NCBI RefSeq assembly: GCF_004522215.1
Contig: NZ_SDLR01000004.1
Coordinates: forward strand, 62,001-126,000
DNA from: Ammoniphilus sp. YIM 78166
Lineage (GTDB): Bacteria > Bacillota > Bacilli > Aneurinibacillales > RAOX-1
DNA length: 64,000 nt
Direction: 5' to 3'
Made by a program: the position numbers and the translations under genes. The notes beneath the pieces were generated by a model. The model was not told the origin of the DNA. It was given only the letters and a program-made list of their open reading frames with translations, and did not search any database. Of this stretch, positions 17,363 through 26,318 are shown piece by piece (within the stretch, counting starts at the first letter, position 1; every line of letters begins with the position of its first letter).

Positions 17363-19423
17363 CTTTACACTGGTGGAAACGGGTAAACTTATCTCCATCG
17401 TTGTCCCCTCGTTTAGTTTGCTTGAGATAGAAAGTGTTCCCCCATGCTCCTCAATAATCCTTTTGCTTATCATGAAACCTAGCCCTGTTCCTTTTTCTTT
17501 CGTCGTGAAAAACGGCTGGCCGATCTTTTGAAGTTGATCCTCCGGAATTCCGCAGCCTTCATCGATAAATCGGAGGTTCACCATCTGTTTAACCCTCCTG
17601 ACCTCGATCCGGATTTCTCCACCCTTTGGCATGGCTTCCATTGAGTTTTTAATAATATTAATAAAGACCTGCTTCAGTTGGTTCTTATCGCACACAATGT
17701 GCGGAATATCTTCTCCATAGTCCACATGGATTATGATATTGTGCAGATTCCCTTGTGTAGACAACAATGCCGTTACATGATTAAGCAATTCTTGCAGGTC
17801 CTCTACTTCTGAAGTGACTTCCTGCGGCTTGGCCAGAACCAATAATTCGCTAAGAATGAGCTCCATCCTTTGCATTTCAGAATGCATGATGTCTACATAA
17901 TGCCTTTTATCATGCAAGTCGGTTTCTAACAGCTTGAGGAAGCCTTTAATGGCTGTTAGGGGATTGCGAATTTCATGGGCAATGCCCGCTGCCAGTTGAC
18001 CTGCTACTGAGAGCTTTTCTGAGGTTCGAATCAGTTCTTCCGTTTGCTTTTTTTCCGTAATGTCTGAAAATGTGATAACCGAGCCGATCACAGCCCCTTG
18101 ATCCAGGATGGGAGCACTTGTATATTCCACAGGAAACCTGTTTCCATCCTTCTTGCAAAAAACATCCTCCGTTAAACTGGCCAATAGCTCAAACGGCTTC
18201 CCAATCACCTCTTCCACTGCATATCCCGTTATTTTTTCTGCTGCAGGGTTCCAAAATATTACACAACCCTCCTTGTCAACCCCAAAGACTCCATCCGCTA
18301 CGGAATTTAAAATTAGCTTATGCTTATGGCTTAGGAGTTTTAATTCCTTTCTTGATTGTACTAATTCAGTGATATCCCGAGCAATGACATAGACCCCTTT
18401 AAATTCCGTTTCAATGACCATCGGGATGGTCTTGATCTGCAGATCGATGTAAAAGCCATATTTATGTTGTATTTTTAGTTCATCTTCAATCGCCTCCCCT
18501 TGGAGGGAACGCTGGAAGATGGTTTGTCCCCGCTGGATATCGGATGAAAACAGAAATTGGATAGAATGTTGCCCTTTAAACTCTTTCGGGCTATAACCAG
18601 TCACCTGCTGCACTTTGGCATTACCCGCCAAAATACGCCCCTCTTTATCCAATAAGACAACCATATCTGGATTTTGCTCGAATAACGAATAATGATGCTT
18701 TTCACTCTCACTTAAGCGTCGATCAATAAACATCGTAATGAGGGCAAACCCCAAAATCAGGAGGGCCGCAATTCCGATGCTTGCGGCCAATAAATAATCG
18801 TTATAAGAAAAAGCAAGGCGTTCATGGTTCATCGGTTGGTTGCTGAAGATTCTCGTCGCTGCCATACCTGTGTAATGCATGCCGCATATGGCCAGACCCA
18901 TGATCAGTGAACTGCCTAGCTTCCCTATCTGGAAGCGACCTTCTGAACTTCTGAAATAAAGGGAAAGCCAAAAAGCACAATAAGAAGCGAGAATCGCAAT
19001 GAGGATAGAAAGTAGGACGAGCGGAAAACTATATCCTAATGTCACCTCACCTTTAATGGCGGCCATCCCCATATAGTGCATCATACTAATCCCCGATCCC
19101 ATAAAGAGACTGCCAAGGATTATACGCGGAATAGACCGTAAAGCGGCGAAAGCAAAAAGAATCGAAACCCCCAGTGAAGCCAAAACATGCCATAAACTAT
19201 ATTCCATCCCTATAGGTAAATGGTAAGATAGCATAGCAATAAAGTGCATCGACCAAACACCCATTCCGATCGCACAAGCCCCACCAATAAGCAGAATTTT
19301 CCGAACATAACCGGAAGATACCGTTAGTCTGCCTATGAGATCGAGTGCGGTGTAGGAAGCCACCACCGCCACCAAGAATGAAAGGATCATTAAAGGTACG
19401 TTATAAACACCTAATAACTCCAT
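17360..19423 (-). CDS. MHYT-domain PAS sensor histidine kinase
   Basis: 687 residues. Residues 1-235 form about seven membrane segments with three MHYT motifs: GVWSMHFIAM, GISMMHYMGMAA and ICGMHYTGMAA. Two PAS domains follow (about 245-355 and 365-475), then HisKA LAAGIAHEIRNPLTAIKGF and HATPase_c with CDKNQLKQVFINIIKNSMEA and KGTGLGFMISKRIIEEHGG. MHYT sensors are proposed to bind copper and sense O2, CO or NO. No adjacent response regulator. The kinase core is closely similar to that of the gene at 13770-15566. Confidence 0.9.
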   Translation of the reverse strand: MELLGVYNVPLMILSFLVAVVASYTALDLIGRLTVSSGYVRKILLIGGACAIGMGVWSMHFIAMLSYHLPIGMEYSLWHVLASLGVSILFAFAALRSIPRIILGSLFMGSGISMMHYMGMAAIKGEVTLGYSFPLVLLSILIAILASYCAFWLSLYFRSSEGRFQIGKLGSSLIMGLAICGMHYTGMAATRIFSNQPMNHERLAFSYNDYLLAASIGIAALLILGFALITMFIDRRLSESEKHHYSLFEQNPDMVVLLDKEGRILAGNAKVQQVTGYSPKEFKGQHSIQFLFSSDIQRGQTIFQRSLQGEAIEDELKIQHKYGFYIDLQIKTIPMVIETEFKGVYVIARDITELVQSRKELKLLSHKHKLILNSVADGVFGVDKEGCVIFWNPAAEKITGYAVEEVIGKPFELLASLTEDVFCKKDGNRFPVEYTSAPILDQGAVIGSVITFSDITEKKQTEELIRTSEKLSVAGQLAAGIAHEIRNPLTAIKGFLKLLETDLHDKRHYVDIMHSEMQRMELILSELLVLAKPQEVTSEVEDLQELLNHVTALLSTQGNLHNIIIHVDYGEDIPHIVCDKNQLKQVFINIIKNSMEAMPKGGEIRIEVRRVKQMVNLRFIDEGCGIPEDQLQKIGQPFFTTKEKGTGLGFMISKRIIEEHGGTLSISSKLNEGTTMEISLPVSTSVK

Positions 19424-19472
19424 GGTTTTTGTTTCCCCTTATCCCAAAAATTATACCCCTCCATGTATAAAG

Positions 19473-19517
19473 AAAAATAAGCCAAAATAGAAAGCAACAG
19501 CTTCTATTTTGGCTTAT
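19473..19517 (-). terminator. Minus-strand terminator in the 19.4-19.8 kb gap
   Basis: Long hairpin ATAAGCCAAAATAGAA / TTCTATTTTGGCTTAT followed by TTTTTCTTT on the minus strand. Implies a minus transcript arising right of it. Confidence 0.65.
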
Positions 19518-19621
19518 GCTATAGCGCAATGTGCATTGTCTATGGTCATCTTCCAAATGGTTGGAGATATGAAGTTTGATGAATTAATGAGCATACTTCC
19601 ATTCAAGTCAAATGATGGCAT
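19514..19621 (-). CDS. Possible 35-residue peptide
   Basis: Reads MPSFDLNGSMLINSSNFISP and on to a stop that touches the terminator hairpin at 19473-19517. GAAAGGAATAGATGG lies upstream. No relative recognised. It is the best explanation for that terminator; the remaining bases of the 340-bp gap hold nothing I can name. Confidence 0.35.
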   Translation of the reverse strand: MPSFDLNGSMLINSSNFISPTIWKMTIDNAHCAIA

Positions 19622-19761
19622 CCATCCATCTATTCCTTTCAATATTAACTTAAAAAGTTGAGGAATACAAGAAAGTTGTTAAATGGCACTCGTTTGGAAA
19701 ATATAGAAGAATAAACTATCGCGTGGTTCTAACGTTATAGAAAGAAAGTGAGGCAGGCATC

Positions 19762-20457
19762 ATGTCGACCCCCATTGCACAAAAACTAACCGACATTAGC
19801 AGTTTCACCAGCAAGCTGTTAAGAAAAAATTTTGGCAGAGGACCAGAGTCCTGTCAGGCCTTTCTGAATGAGCGTTTCCTTATTTTTTACATTCAGGGAT
19901 TCCTTTCTCCTATGGAAACCATTTTACTTGAGCACAGCAATGCGGATAACATCGATATCTCCAGAAGCATCGTCATGAATAGCGTGCTTGCCCAATTGAA
20001 GGGGATTTTGGAGCTTGAATTTGAACAGGATATTCTGGAGTTCTACCACGATTGGAACTATAACAAGAACACCGGAATGATTACCGTTGTGTTTGAAGAA
20101 CCAGTTACCTCCGGAGACGAGCTCATGATACTATTTCCGGAACGGAGCTCCCTAATACTCGAAACGGAACGAATCACCGCTATGGTTCAAAAGATTCCTG
20201 ACATGACAGAGGCCTATCGGATTTCACCCAAGCTCTTTCTTGTCATGCGCAAGGGCATTCTGATCCCTTTAGAAAAGGCATTAATAGCCAAAGGCTTTCA
20301 TCAGACTCTCTTGGTCACCAAGGACGACTTGGAAAAGGCCTATTGCTATAATGAAGGTCGTTTCGAGGAGATTTTAAAACAACCGATCGCTGACATTTTC
20401 TTGGACTGGAACTTAAACGAAGACAAAAGTGTCATGTGCTTTGTCCTGAAGTCATAA
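19762..20457 (+). CDS. DUF2294 (YbcI-like) protein, copy 1
   Basis: 231 residues composed of two related halves. First half starts TDISSFTSKLLRKNFGRGPE and contains MNSVLAQLKGILELEFEQDI and EFYHDWNYNKNTG; the second has YRISPKLFLVMRKGILIPLE and DIFLDWNLNEDKSVMCFVL. This is the DUF2294 pattern known from Bacillus YbcI; function is not established. A paralogue with the same layout lies at 53688-54374. ATG follows AGTGAGGCAGGCATC. Confidence 0.78.
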   Translation: MSTPIAQKLTDISSFTSKLLRKNFGRGPESCQAFLNERFLIFYIQGFLSPMETILLEHSNADNIDISRSIVMNSVLAQLKGILELEFEQDILEFYHDWNYNKNTGMITVVFEEPVTSGDELMILFPERSSLILETERITAMVQKIPDMTEAYRISPKLFLVMRKGILIPLEKALIAKGFHQTLLVTKDDLEKAYCYNEGRFEEILKQPIADIFLDWNLNEDKSVMCFVLKS

Positions 20458-20499
20458 CAGAAAGGAGCATGCATCCAAGCTCCTTGAGCGGAAACGGTT

Positions 20500-21201
20500 T
20501 TATAAATAACTCTTGATCCTCTCTTTTTTTGCTTCAACCACTTGATACTTATAGATCGGTCGGCCTACGGTACCATAAATCAATTCCATATTCAACAACC
20601 CTTCCTCCACTAGAAATTGTAGATACTTTCGGGCAGAGACCCTAGTAATCCCTGCCTGATTCGCAATTTCTTCGGTGGTGAACAACGACCCCTTCTCTAT
20701 CTTTTCCCACAGCGATCTCAGGGTCAATTTCGTCAGGCCTTTCGGAAGCTCTTTGGGTTCTAGGACCGGCGCTTTATAGAGAACAAGCTGATCGAGATCT
20801 TCTTGACTGATGGCACGCTGTTGGTCCATCACTCGTAAGCCTTCTTTATAGGTTAAGAGCGCAGATTCAAAACGATCGAATTCAAAAGGCTTAATTAAAT
20901 AGTCGACAGCCCCATACCGAAGGGCTTTCTTGACGGTTGGAATATCGCTGGCTGCAGAAATCACGATCACATCCACTCCAATTCCTTTTTCCCGTATTTG
21001 AGCCAATAGATCGAGTCCCGTCTTACCTGCCATGTAGATATCCAATAGAATCAGGTCAATGTCGTGAATCTCCAATAAAGCCATCGCCTCGGTAAACGAA
21101 TGAGCTACGGCAGTCAGCTCAAATCCGGCTAGCTTCTGAAGATAATGCTTATTAATCTCCGCTACCATGGGATCATCTTCTACAATCAAGATTTTAATCA
21201 T
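20500..21201 (-). CDS. CitB/DctR-type response regulator
   Basis: 233 residues. Receiver domain 1-120 with ILIVEDDPMVAEINKHYLQ, phospho-acceptor Asp in DLILLDIYMAGKTG, and YLIKPF. C-terminal HTH with FTTEEIANQAGITRVSARKY. Overlaps the sensor kinase stop by 4 bp (ATGA), so the pair is co-translated. The family regulates uptake of citrate, malate, fumarate or succinate; the adjacent DASS transporter is the natural target. Confidence 0.9.
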   Translation of the reverse strand: MIKILIVEDDPMVAEINKHYLQKLAGFELTAVAHSFTEAMALLEIHDIDLILLDIYMAGKTGLDLLAQIREKGIGVDVIVISAASDIPTVKKALRYGAVDYLIKPFEFDRFESALLTYKEGLRVMDQQRAISQEDLDQLVLYKAPVLEPKELPKGLTKLTLRSLWEKIEKGSLFTTEEIANQAGITRVSARKYLQFLVEEGLLNMELIYGTVGRPIYKYQVVEAKKERIKSYL

Positions 21202-22796
21202 TTCTTCACCTCATTTTTGCGAAGGGGAATTTCCACCGTAAAGCGAGTCCCCTTTCCTCTCACGGATTCCACCTGGACTTCTCCATCCAGCCTCTCCACA
21301 CTCTTGCCTAGAAGGTAGAGTCCAATCCCCCTGTTTTCCTCTCCCTTTGTCGAAAATCCTTTTTCAAACGCTCTCCCCAACGTCAGCTCATCCATGCCAG
21401 GTCCGGTGTCCACTACTTCTATCGTGATCATCTCTTCAAAATAAGAAAATCCCACCTGGACCCTCCTTTCCTCCGAGCTTTCGACCGCATCGAACGCATT
21501 GGTGATCAGGTTTCCTACAATGGTAACAATCTCGTGGGTCATGGCTGAGCTTTTCAGTTCAGGAAGAACATCTTCTCCTGTTAATTCTAATGTAATGCCT
21601 CTTTCCCTCGCGTGGGCTAGTTTACCTAATATAAATCCGGCAATCACCGGATCTTTGATCTTACTCATGACTTGTCCAATCTCGGTTTGTTGGTTAGTCG
21701 TTAATTCTTGAATATACTGCTTTAGCTTGTCATAAAATCCAATCTGAATCATTCCTAAGATTACATGCATCTTATTCATAAATTCATGAGACTGAGCGCG
21801 CAAAGCTTCCGCATAAAGCTTAACTCCCGATAGCTCTTGCGCCATTTGTCTCATCTCTGTTAAATCTCGAAAGGTCGCGATAGCCCCCCTTTTATTCCCC
21901 TCGACCAACAGCGGTACAGTGTTGACCAATAGAGCTACGCCCCTCAGATTCTGTTCTTGATCATATCGAGCCGTTCCCGTGGCCAGCACTTTTTCCAGCT
22001 CGGAATGCGATACCAGCTCTTCAATTGGCCTTCCTAATGGAGATTCTATTATCCCTGCTTTTCGTAATAGTCGACTGCCTTCATCATTGATCAGCGTAAC
22101 GATTCCGTTAGAATCGACGGCAATGATTCCTTCTCTTACGGACTTTAGCATCACATTCCGTTCAGCCAAGAGCTTGGAAATTTCCGAGGGTTCTAGCCCA
22201 AACAACACTCTGCGTATCTTTCTTGCCAAAAACCAAGCCCCCAGAAGTCCAATCAATCCACCTAGGCTAATCCCTAGAAATACGGTCATGCGTCCCTCTT
22301 GTATAGCGGTTTCTACCTCATCCAGCGAGATGCCCACAGCGACAGCTCCTACTTGTTGACCTGAATCATCGAAGACAGGACTAAAGTAACGAAAGGACAC
22401 CCCCAGTGTCCCTTCGGCGATCGAACTATATTCCTCTCCTTGCAAGACTCTTTTCTCATCTCCACCAACAAAAGGCATACCGATTTTTTCTGGGTCCGGA
22501 TGCGATTTTCTGATCCCTTCCATGTCCATGACGACGATGAACTGAACTTCTGTAGCATTTAAGATATCCTTTGTGAATTCTTGTATAATCGATGGATCTG
22601 ATTGTCCCCTTAATGCCTCAATAACATAGGGGCCACGGGATACGACCTTAGCAATGTTCTTAGCTTTTTCCTCTTGAATACCCTTCGCATAGGCTGCGAT
22701 TTTTTCACTTACTAAAACATTGGTGACAATTAAAGCCAAGATCACCACACAACAAACTAAAAAGATAATAGTCGTTTGTAATCTCCACTTTGGCAT
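21198..22796 (-). CDS. CitA/DcuS-type sensor histidine kinase
   Basis: 532 residues: membrane segment near 8-28, extracytoplasmic sensor (about 30-165; RGPYVIEALRG, ATEVQFIVVMDMEGIRKSHP), second membrane segment near 170-190, PAS domain, then RAQSHEFMNKMHVILGMIQ with the phosphorylated His, and HATPase_c (GNLITNAFDAVE, GIGLYLLGKSVERL). The PDP/CitA sensor family binds di- and tricarboxylates outside the cell. ATG follows CGGAGAAGAACAG. Forms a pair with the overlapping regulator. Confidence 0.92.
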   Translation of the reverse strand: MPKWRLQTTIIFLVCCVVILALIVTNVLVSEKIAAYAKGIQEEKAKNIAKVVSRGPYVIEALRGQSDPSIIQEFTKDILNATEVQFIVVMDMEGIRKSHPDPEKIGMPFVGGDEKRVLQGEEYSSIAEGTLGVSFRYFSPVFDDSGQQVGAVAVGISLDEVETAIQEGRMTVFLGISLGGLIGLLGAWFLARKIRRVLFGLEPSEISKLLAERNVMLKSVREGIIAVDSNGIVTLINDEGSRLLRKAGIIESPLGRPIEELVSHSELEKVLATGTARYDQEQNLRGVALLVNTVPLLVEGNKRGAIATFRDLTEMRQMAQELSGVKLYAEALRAQSHEFMNKMHVILGMIQIGFYDKLKQYIQELTTNQQTEIGQVMSKIKDPVIAGFILGKLAHARERGITLELTGEDVLPELKSSAMTHEIVTIVGNLITNAFDAVESSEERRVQVGFSYFEEMITIEVVDTGPGMDELTLGRAFEKGFSTKGEENRGIGLYLLGKSVERLDGEVQVESVRGKGTRFTVEIPLRKNEVKK

Positions 22797-22827
22797 CTGT
22801 TCTTCTCCGTTTTATTCAAGAATACAA

Positions 22828-22866
22828 GAAAAACGTTGTACTCAGGCACGAGTACAACGTTTTCTT
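22828..22866 (-). terminator. Terminator after the DASS transporter
   Basis: Hairpin AAAACGTTGTACTC-AGGCAC-GAGTACAACGTTTT with T-rich flank; perfect 14-bp arms. Confidence 0.9.
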
Positions 22867-22907
22867 TTAAGTTTATTTCATTAAACTAAAGTAGTCAAAC
22901 GGAACGC

Positions 22908-24548
22908 TTATTTAAACTCACCTGGAAAAATGGTTAAATTGATATCCATGATCAATGGCAAACTGAAGTAAACAGCACCTACAATTAATACAATCGCTAG
23001 GATATTAATCCAGAATCCTGATCGGACCATTTCGGAAATGGTAATTTTCTCTGTTGCATAGATGATCGCATTCGGTGGAGTACCGACCGGCAGCATGAAC
23101 GCACAGTTTGCAGCCATAGCAGCTGGTACCATTAACGCGAAAGGATGAACATTGATTGCCAGAGCGAGCGAAGCTAAAATAGGCAAGATCATCGTGGCTG
23201 TCGCGGTATTGGACGTAATCTCGGTCAAGAACAGAACCAATGCTGTAGTCAGGAGAATGATCAGAAGGAAGTTCATGCCATTTAATACAATCAATTGCCC
23301 ACCAATCCAATCGGCTAAGCCTGTTTCTTTAAACCCGCCGGCGATCGCTAATCCTCCACCGAAGAGTAAGAGAACTCCCCATGGAAGTTCACGAGAAACG
23401 TTCCAATCCAATAGCTTGCCTCCCTGGTTTTTGGAAGGAATCAGGAACAATAAAATCCCAGCAAAAATGGCAATCATGGTATCACTAATTCCTGGAATCA
23501 AGTCGGTCCATAGGAACGTTCTGGAGATCCACATGAAGGCAGCAAATGTGAATACAGATAATACTGCTTTCTCTTCAAAGCTCATGGTTCCGAGCTTCTC
23601 GCGTTCTTCGTCAATTAAAGCTTTACCGCCTGGCAGCTCTTGCAACTTAACCGGAAAAGCAACCGTTACAAGGTAGTACCAAGTGAAGAAGATTAAGATT
23701 AGAGCAATCGGTGCAGCAAAGAATAGCCAAGAGGCAAAAGAAATTTCAACTCCGTATAGCTTTTGAATCGTTGCGGCCAAAATAATGTTCGGAGGCGTTC
23801 CAATCAGCGTTCCGAACCCTCCAATGGTTCCTGCAAAACCGATACCGAAAATAACCGCTTTCTCAAACGTTTTCAATGAACCGTTTTCACCTTTGGCCTT
23901 CTTGACGCTTGACATGGCCTGATACGTAATCGCGGTACCAATCGGGATCATCATCATAACCGCTGCGGTATTAGATACCCACATGGATAAGAAGCCCGTG
24001 GCAAGCATGAAGCCTAGTACGATTCTTTTAGGGCTTGCCCCGATGATCGATACGATAATAATGGCAATACGCTTGTGCAAATTCCATCTTTCCATCGCCA
24101 AGGCAATCAAGAATCCGCCTAAGAATAAGAAGATAATCGGGTCACCATAGGCAGACGCTGCATCCGCACCACTAACGGCCTGTGTAATCGGTAACAGGAT
24201 AAGCGGTAACAAGGATGTGACCGGAATCGGAATGGCCTCCGTAATCCACCATACTGCTACCCAAAGCGTTGTTGCAAGTACGGCTCTAGCCTTATCTTCT
24301 AATCCTTCCGGAGAAAAGAACATCATAATGAGGACAAACAGCAGGGGTCCGAGTATTAATCCGATCAGTTGAGACCGTTCGTAGGCTGGTTTCTTTTCCG
24401 GCGGTTGTTCATTTTTGCAGTTTTGATTGATATCAACAACCGGTCGAGATTTACGTTGAGCAGAGGATGAAAAAAATATAAGTTGCTTGATTTTATGGTG
24501 AGCTTCCCAGCTCTTATTCCATGCTTGTTTCATAATGGATTGTTCCAC
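22908..24548 (-). CDS. DASS/SLC13-type Na+:dicarboxylate symporter
   Basis: 546 residues from GTG after AGGGGGGATCACAG. An 80-residue cytoplasmic N-terminal extension precedes about 11 membrane segments. Both Na+-site SNT motifs are present (SMWVSNTAAVMMMIPIG and EITSNTATATMILP), as is FLMLPVGTPPNAI near the end (in AFMLPVGTPPNAIIYA). Imports succinate, malate, fumarate or related anions with sodium. It is separated from the CitA/CitB-type system by a terminator, so it is probably regulated by that system from its own promoter. Confidence 0.9.
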   Translation of the reverse strand: MEQSIMKQAWNKSWEAHHKIKQLIFFSSSAQRKSRPVVDINQNCKNEQPPEKKPAYERSQLIGLILGPLLFVLIMMFFSPEGLEDKARAVLATTLWVAVWWITEAIPIPVTSLLPLILLPITQAVSGADAASAYGDPIIFLFLGGFLIALAMERWNLHKRIAIIIVSIIGASPKRIVLGFMLATGFLSMWVSNTAAVMMMIPIGTAITYQAMSSVKKAKGENGSLKTFEKAVIFGIGFAGTIGGFGTLIGTPPNIILAATIQKLYGVEISFASWLFFAAPIALILIFFTWYYLVTVAFPVKLQELPGGKALIDEEREKLGTMSFEEKAVLSVFTFAAFMWISRTFLWTDLIPGISDTMIAIFAGILLFLIPSKNQGGKLLDWNVSRELPWGVLLLFGGGLAIAGGFKETGLADWIGGQLIVLNGMNFLLIILLTTALVLFLTEITSNTATATMILPILASLALAINVHPFALMVPAAMAANCAFMLPVGTPPNAIIYATEKITISEMVRSGFWINILAIVLIVGAVYFSLPLIMDINLTIFPGEFK

Positions 24549-24751
24549 CTGTGATCCCCCCTAATATCGTTTTTTTGTAAGCGGTAGCAAACTTAAACAC
24601 AGTATATATGATTTTTTTCCTCCTTTGATATTTTGAAGCTAAACTAATCTTTTTGGTCTTTTTGGTCTCAAGCAAGTTCAAAGGTTGAATTCAACATTTC
24701 CAAGTGCTACCCTAAGATAAGAAACTAAGAAAAATGCCACAGGAGATTAAT

Positions 24752-25141
24752 ATGATTGAGATCAAGACTTCTAAGCTTAGCGATGGAGAGTTTAATCGAG
24801 GAGTATTTGCAACAAGAGATATCGCCAAAGGTGAGCTGATCCACGAGGCTCCCGTGCTGCCTTATCGTAATGAAGAACACGAACACATTGAAAAAACGTT
24901 TCTAGCTGATTATGTTTTTGAGTACGGGGCTCACCATACGGCCCTTCTCTTAGGATATGGAATGCTGTTTAATCATTCCTACACGCCTAACGCCTCGTAC
25001 GAAATCAATTTTGATAACCACACGTTTGACTTTTATGCCTACACCGACATTAAAGCAGGAGAGGAAATTCTGATCAACTATAACGGTGAAGAGGATAATA
25101 TGGATCCCTTATGGTTTGATGAGGGAAAAGACAACAGATGA
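24752..25141 (+). CDS. Small SET-domain protein
   Basis: 129 residues; ATG 24752 follows CAGGAGATTAAT (an upstream ATG at 24734 lacks a site). SET-domain hallmarks: RGVFATRDIAKGELIHEAP, GYGMLFNHSYTPNASY and AYTDIKAGEEILINYNGEE. SET proteins use S-adenosylmethionine to methylate lysine side chains; bacterial targets are mostly unknown. It overlaps the next gene by 4 bp (ATGA), implying coupled expression. Confidence 0.82.
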   Translation: MIEIKTSKLSDGEFNRGVFATRDIAKGELIHEAPVLPYRNEEHEHIEKTFLADYVFEYGAHHTALLLGYGMLFNHSYTPNASYEINFDNHTFDFYAYTDIKAGEEILINYNGEEDNMDPLWFDEGKDNR

Positions 25142-26085
25142 TTCCATCTCAACCGAACATACTCGTTTATGCTCCCGAAGGAGCTGAGATTTATGCGGAC
25201 TGGATTAGAAAGTCCGGATATTCCTCCGTTCATTCGGCCAGCACCGCGGACGAAGCCCGCGCGTTACTGGACGGCACAGAGATTTTGCTCTGCTGGAAAT
25301 TTCCTATGGATGAGGTGGAACTTCCTTCTTCGCTCAAGTGGATTCAATCTATGGGAGCAGGTGTCAACGATTGGGTAAGCGGGGAGCGATTCTCAACCGA
25401 TATCACGCTTACTCGAATCGTTGATCAGTTTGGCGGACCGATTGCCGAGTATGTCTTTGCCTATCTTCTTTATTTGACTAAAGACATCCCTCGTCTCACG
25501 GCTGCCCAGAAACGTCGCTCGTGGGATCCGTTTCTCACGGACTTTTTATCGAAGAAAACAATTGGGGTAGCGGGGTTAGGCTCTATCGGGAAAGAAGTGG
25601 TTCGGAAGGCCCGGGCGTTTGATATGCAGGTGAAGGGGCTTAGCGTTACAGGCAGCTCCGCCGACCTTGTAGATCATCATTTCACGCCAGCGGAATGGAA
25701 CTCCTTTGTCCAAGATCTGGACTACTTGATTCTTACGCTTCCTCTTACTTCACAAACCGAAGGCGTGCTGAACCGCGACCTCCTTCTTACGATGAAGTCG
25801 ACCGCTTGTGTGGTCAATGTGGGCAGAGGACAGCTGATCGTGGAGCAAGACCTTGTGGATGTGATGAGGAAGGGGCATCTTAGGGCTGCCGTTCTTGACG
25901 TTTTTGAGAACGAGCCTTTGCTTGATTCGCATCCCTTCTGGGATATGCCGAATGTATATATTACGCCGCATTTATCCGGCCCAAGCATTCCTCAAGAGGT
26001 TTGCCAGTTTTTCATCGAAAACCTGCAGAGGTATTCGAATGGCCTCCCTCTCATGGGAGTCGTGGATCGGACGTTGGGATATTAG
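25138..26085 (+). CDS. D-2-hydroxyacid dehydrogenase
   Basis: 315 residues with NAD-binding GVAGLGSIGKEVVRKARAF, catalytic Arg in NVGRGQLIVEQDLV, Glu in VFENEPLLDSHPFW and His in ITPHLSGPS. Normal length for the D-isomer-specific family (glyoxylate/hydroxypyruvate or D-lactate type). Start overlaps the SET gene stop. Substrate not assignable. Confidence 0.88.
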   Translation: MIPSQPNILVYAPEGAEIYADWIRKSGYSSVHSASTADEARALLDGTEILLCWKFPMDEVELPSSLKWIQSMGAGVNDWVSGERFSTDITLTRIVDQFGGPIAEYVFAYLLYLTKDIPRLTAAQKRRSWDPFLTDFLSKKTIGVAGLGSIGKEVVRKARAFDMQVKGLSVTGSSADLVDHHFTPAEWNSFVQDLDYLILTLPLTSQTEGVLNRDLLLTMKSTACVVNVGRGQLIVEQDLVDVMRKGHLRAAVLDVFENEPLLDSHPFWDMPNVYITPHLSGPSIPQEVCQFFIENLQRYSNGLPLMGVVDRTLGY

Positions 26086-26091
26086 ATGACT

Positions 26092-26262
26092 CAGCGGTTC
26101 CAAGCTAGATTCGGGCGATTCTCCATGGGAATCGGGCGATACCGGCGCACTTTTGGGCGGTTGAGCCGCGATTGGGCGGTTCCAAGCTAGATTCGGGCGA
26201 TTCTCCACTGGAATTGGGCGATACCGGCGCACTTTTGGGCGGTTGAGCCACGATTGGGCGTG
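26092..26262. repeat. Phased intergenic array B
   Basis: Core word GGGCG[AG]TT, commonly TCGGGCGAT, begins at 26092 (degenerate), 26113, 26134, 26155, 26174, 26195, 26216, 26237 and 26256. Intervals are 21, 21, 21, 19, 21, 21, 21, 19, giving two copies of an 82-bp higher unit with few differences. Lies between two convergent genes, just after the dehydrogenase stop. Confidence 0.85.
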
Positions 26263-26318
26263 TTGCTCTGTCAGACGAATAGCGGACATAAAGTCCGCTA
26301 TTCGTCATTTTAAGGATC

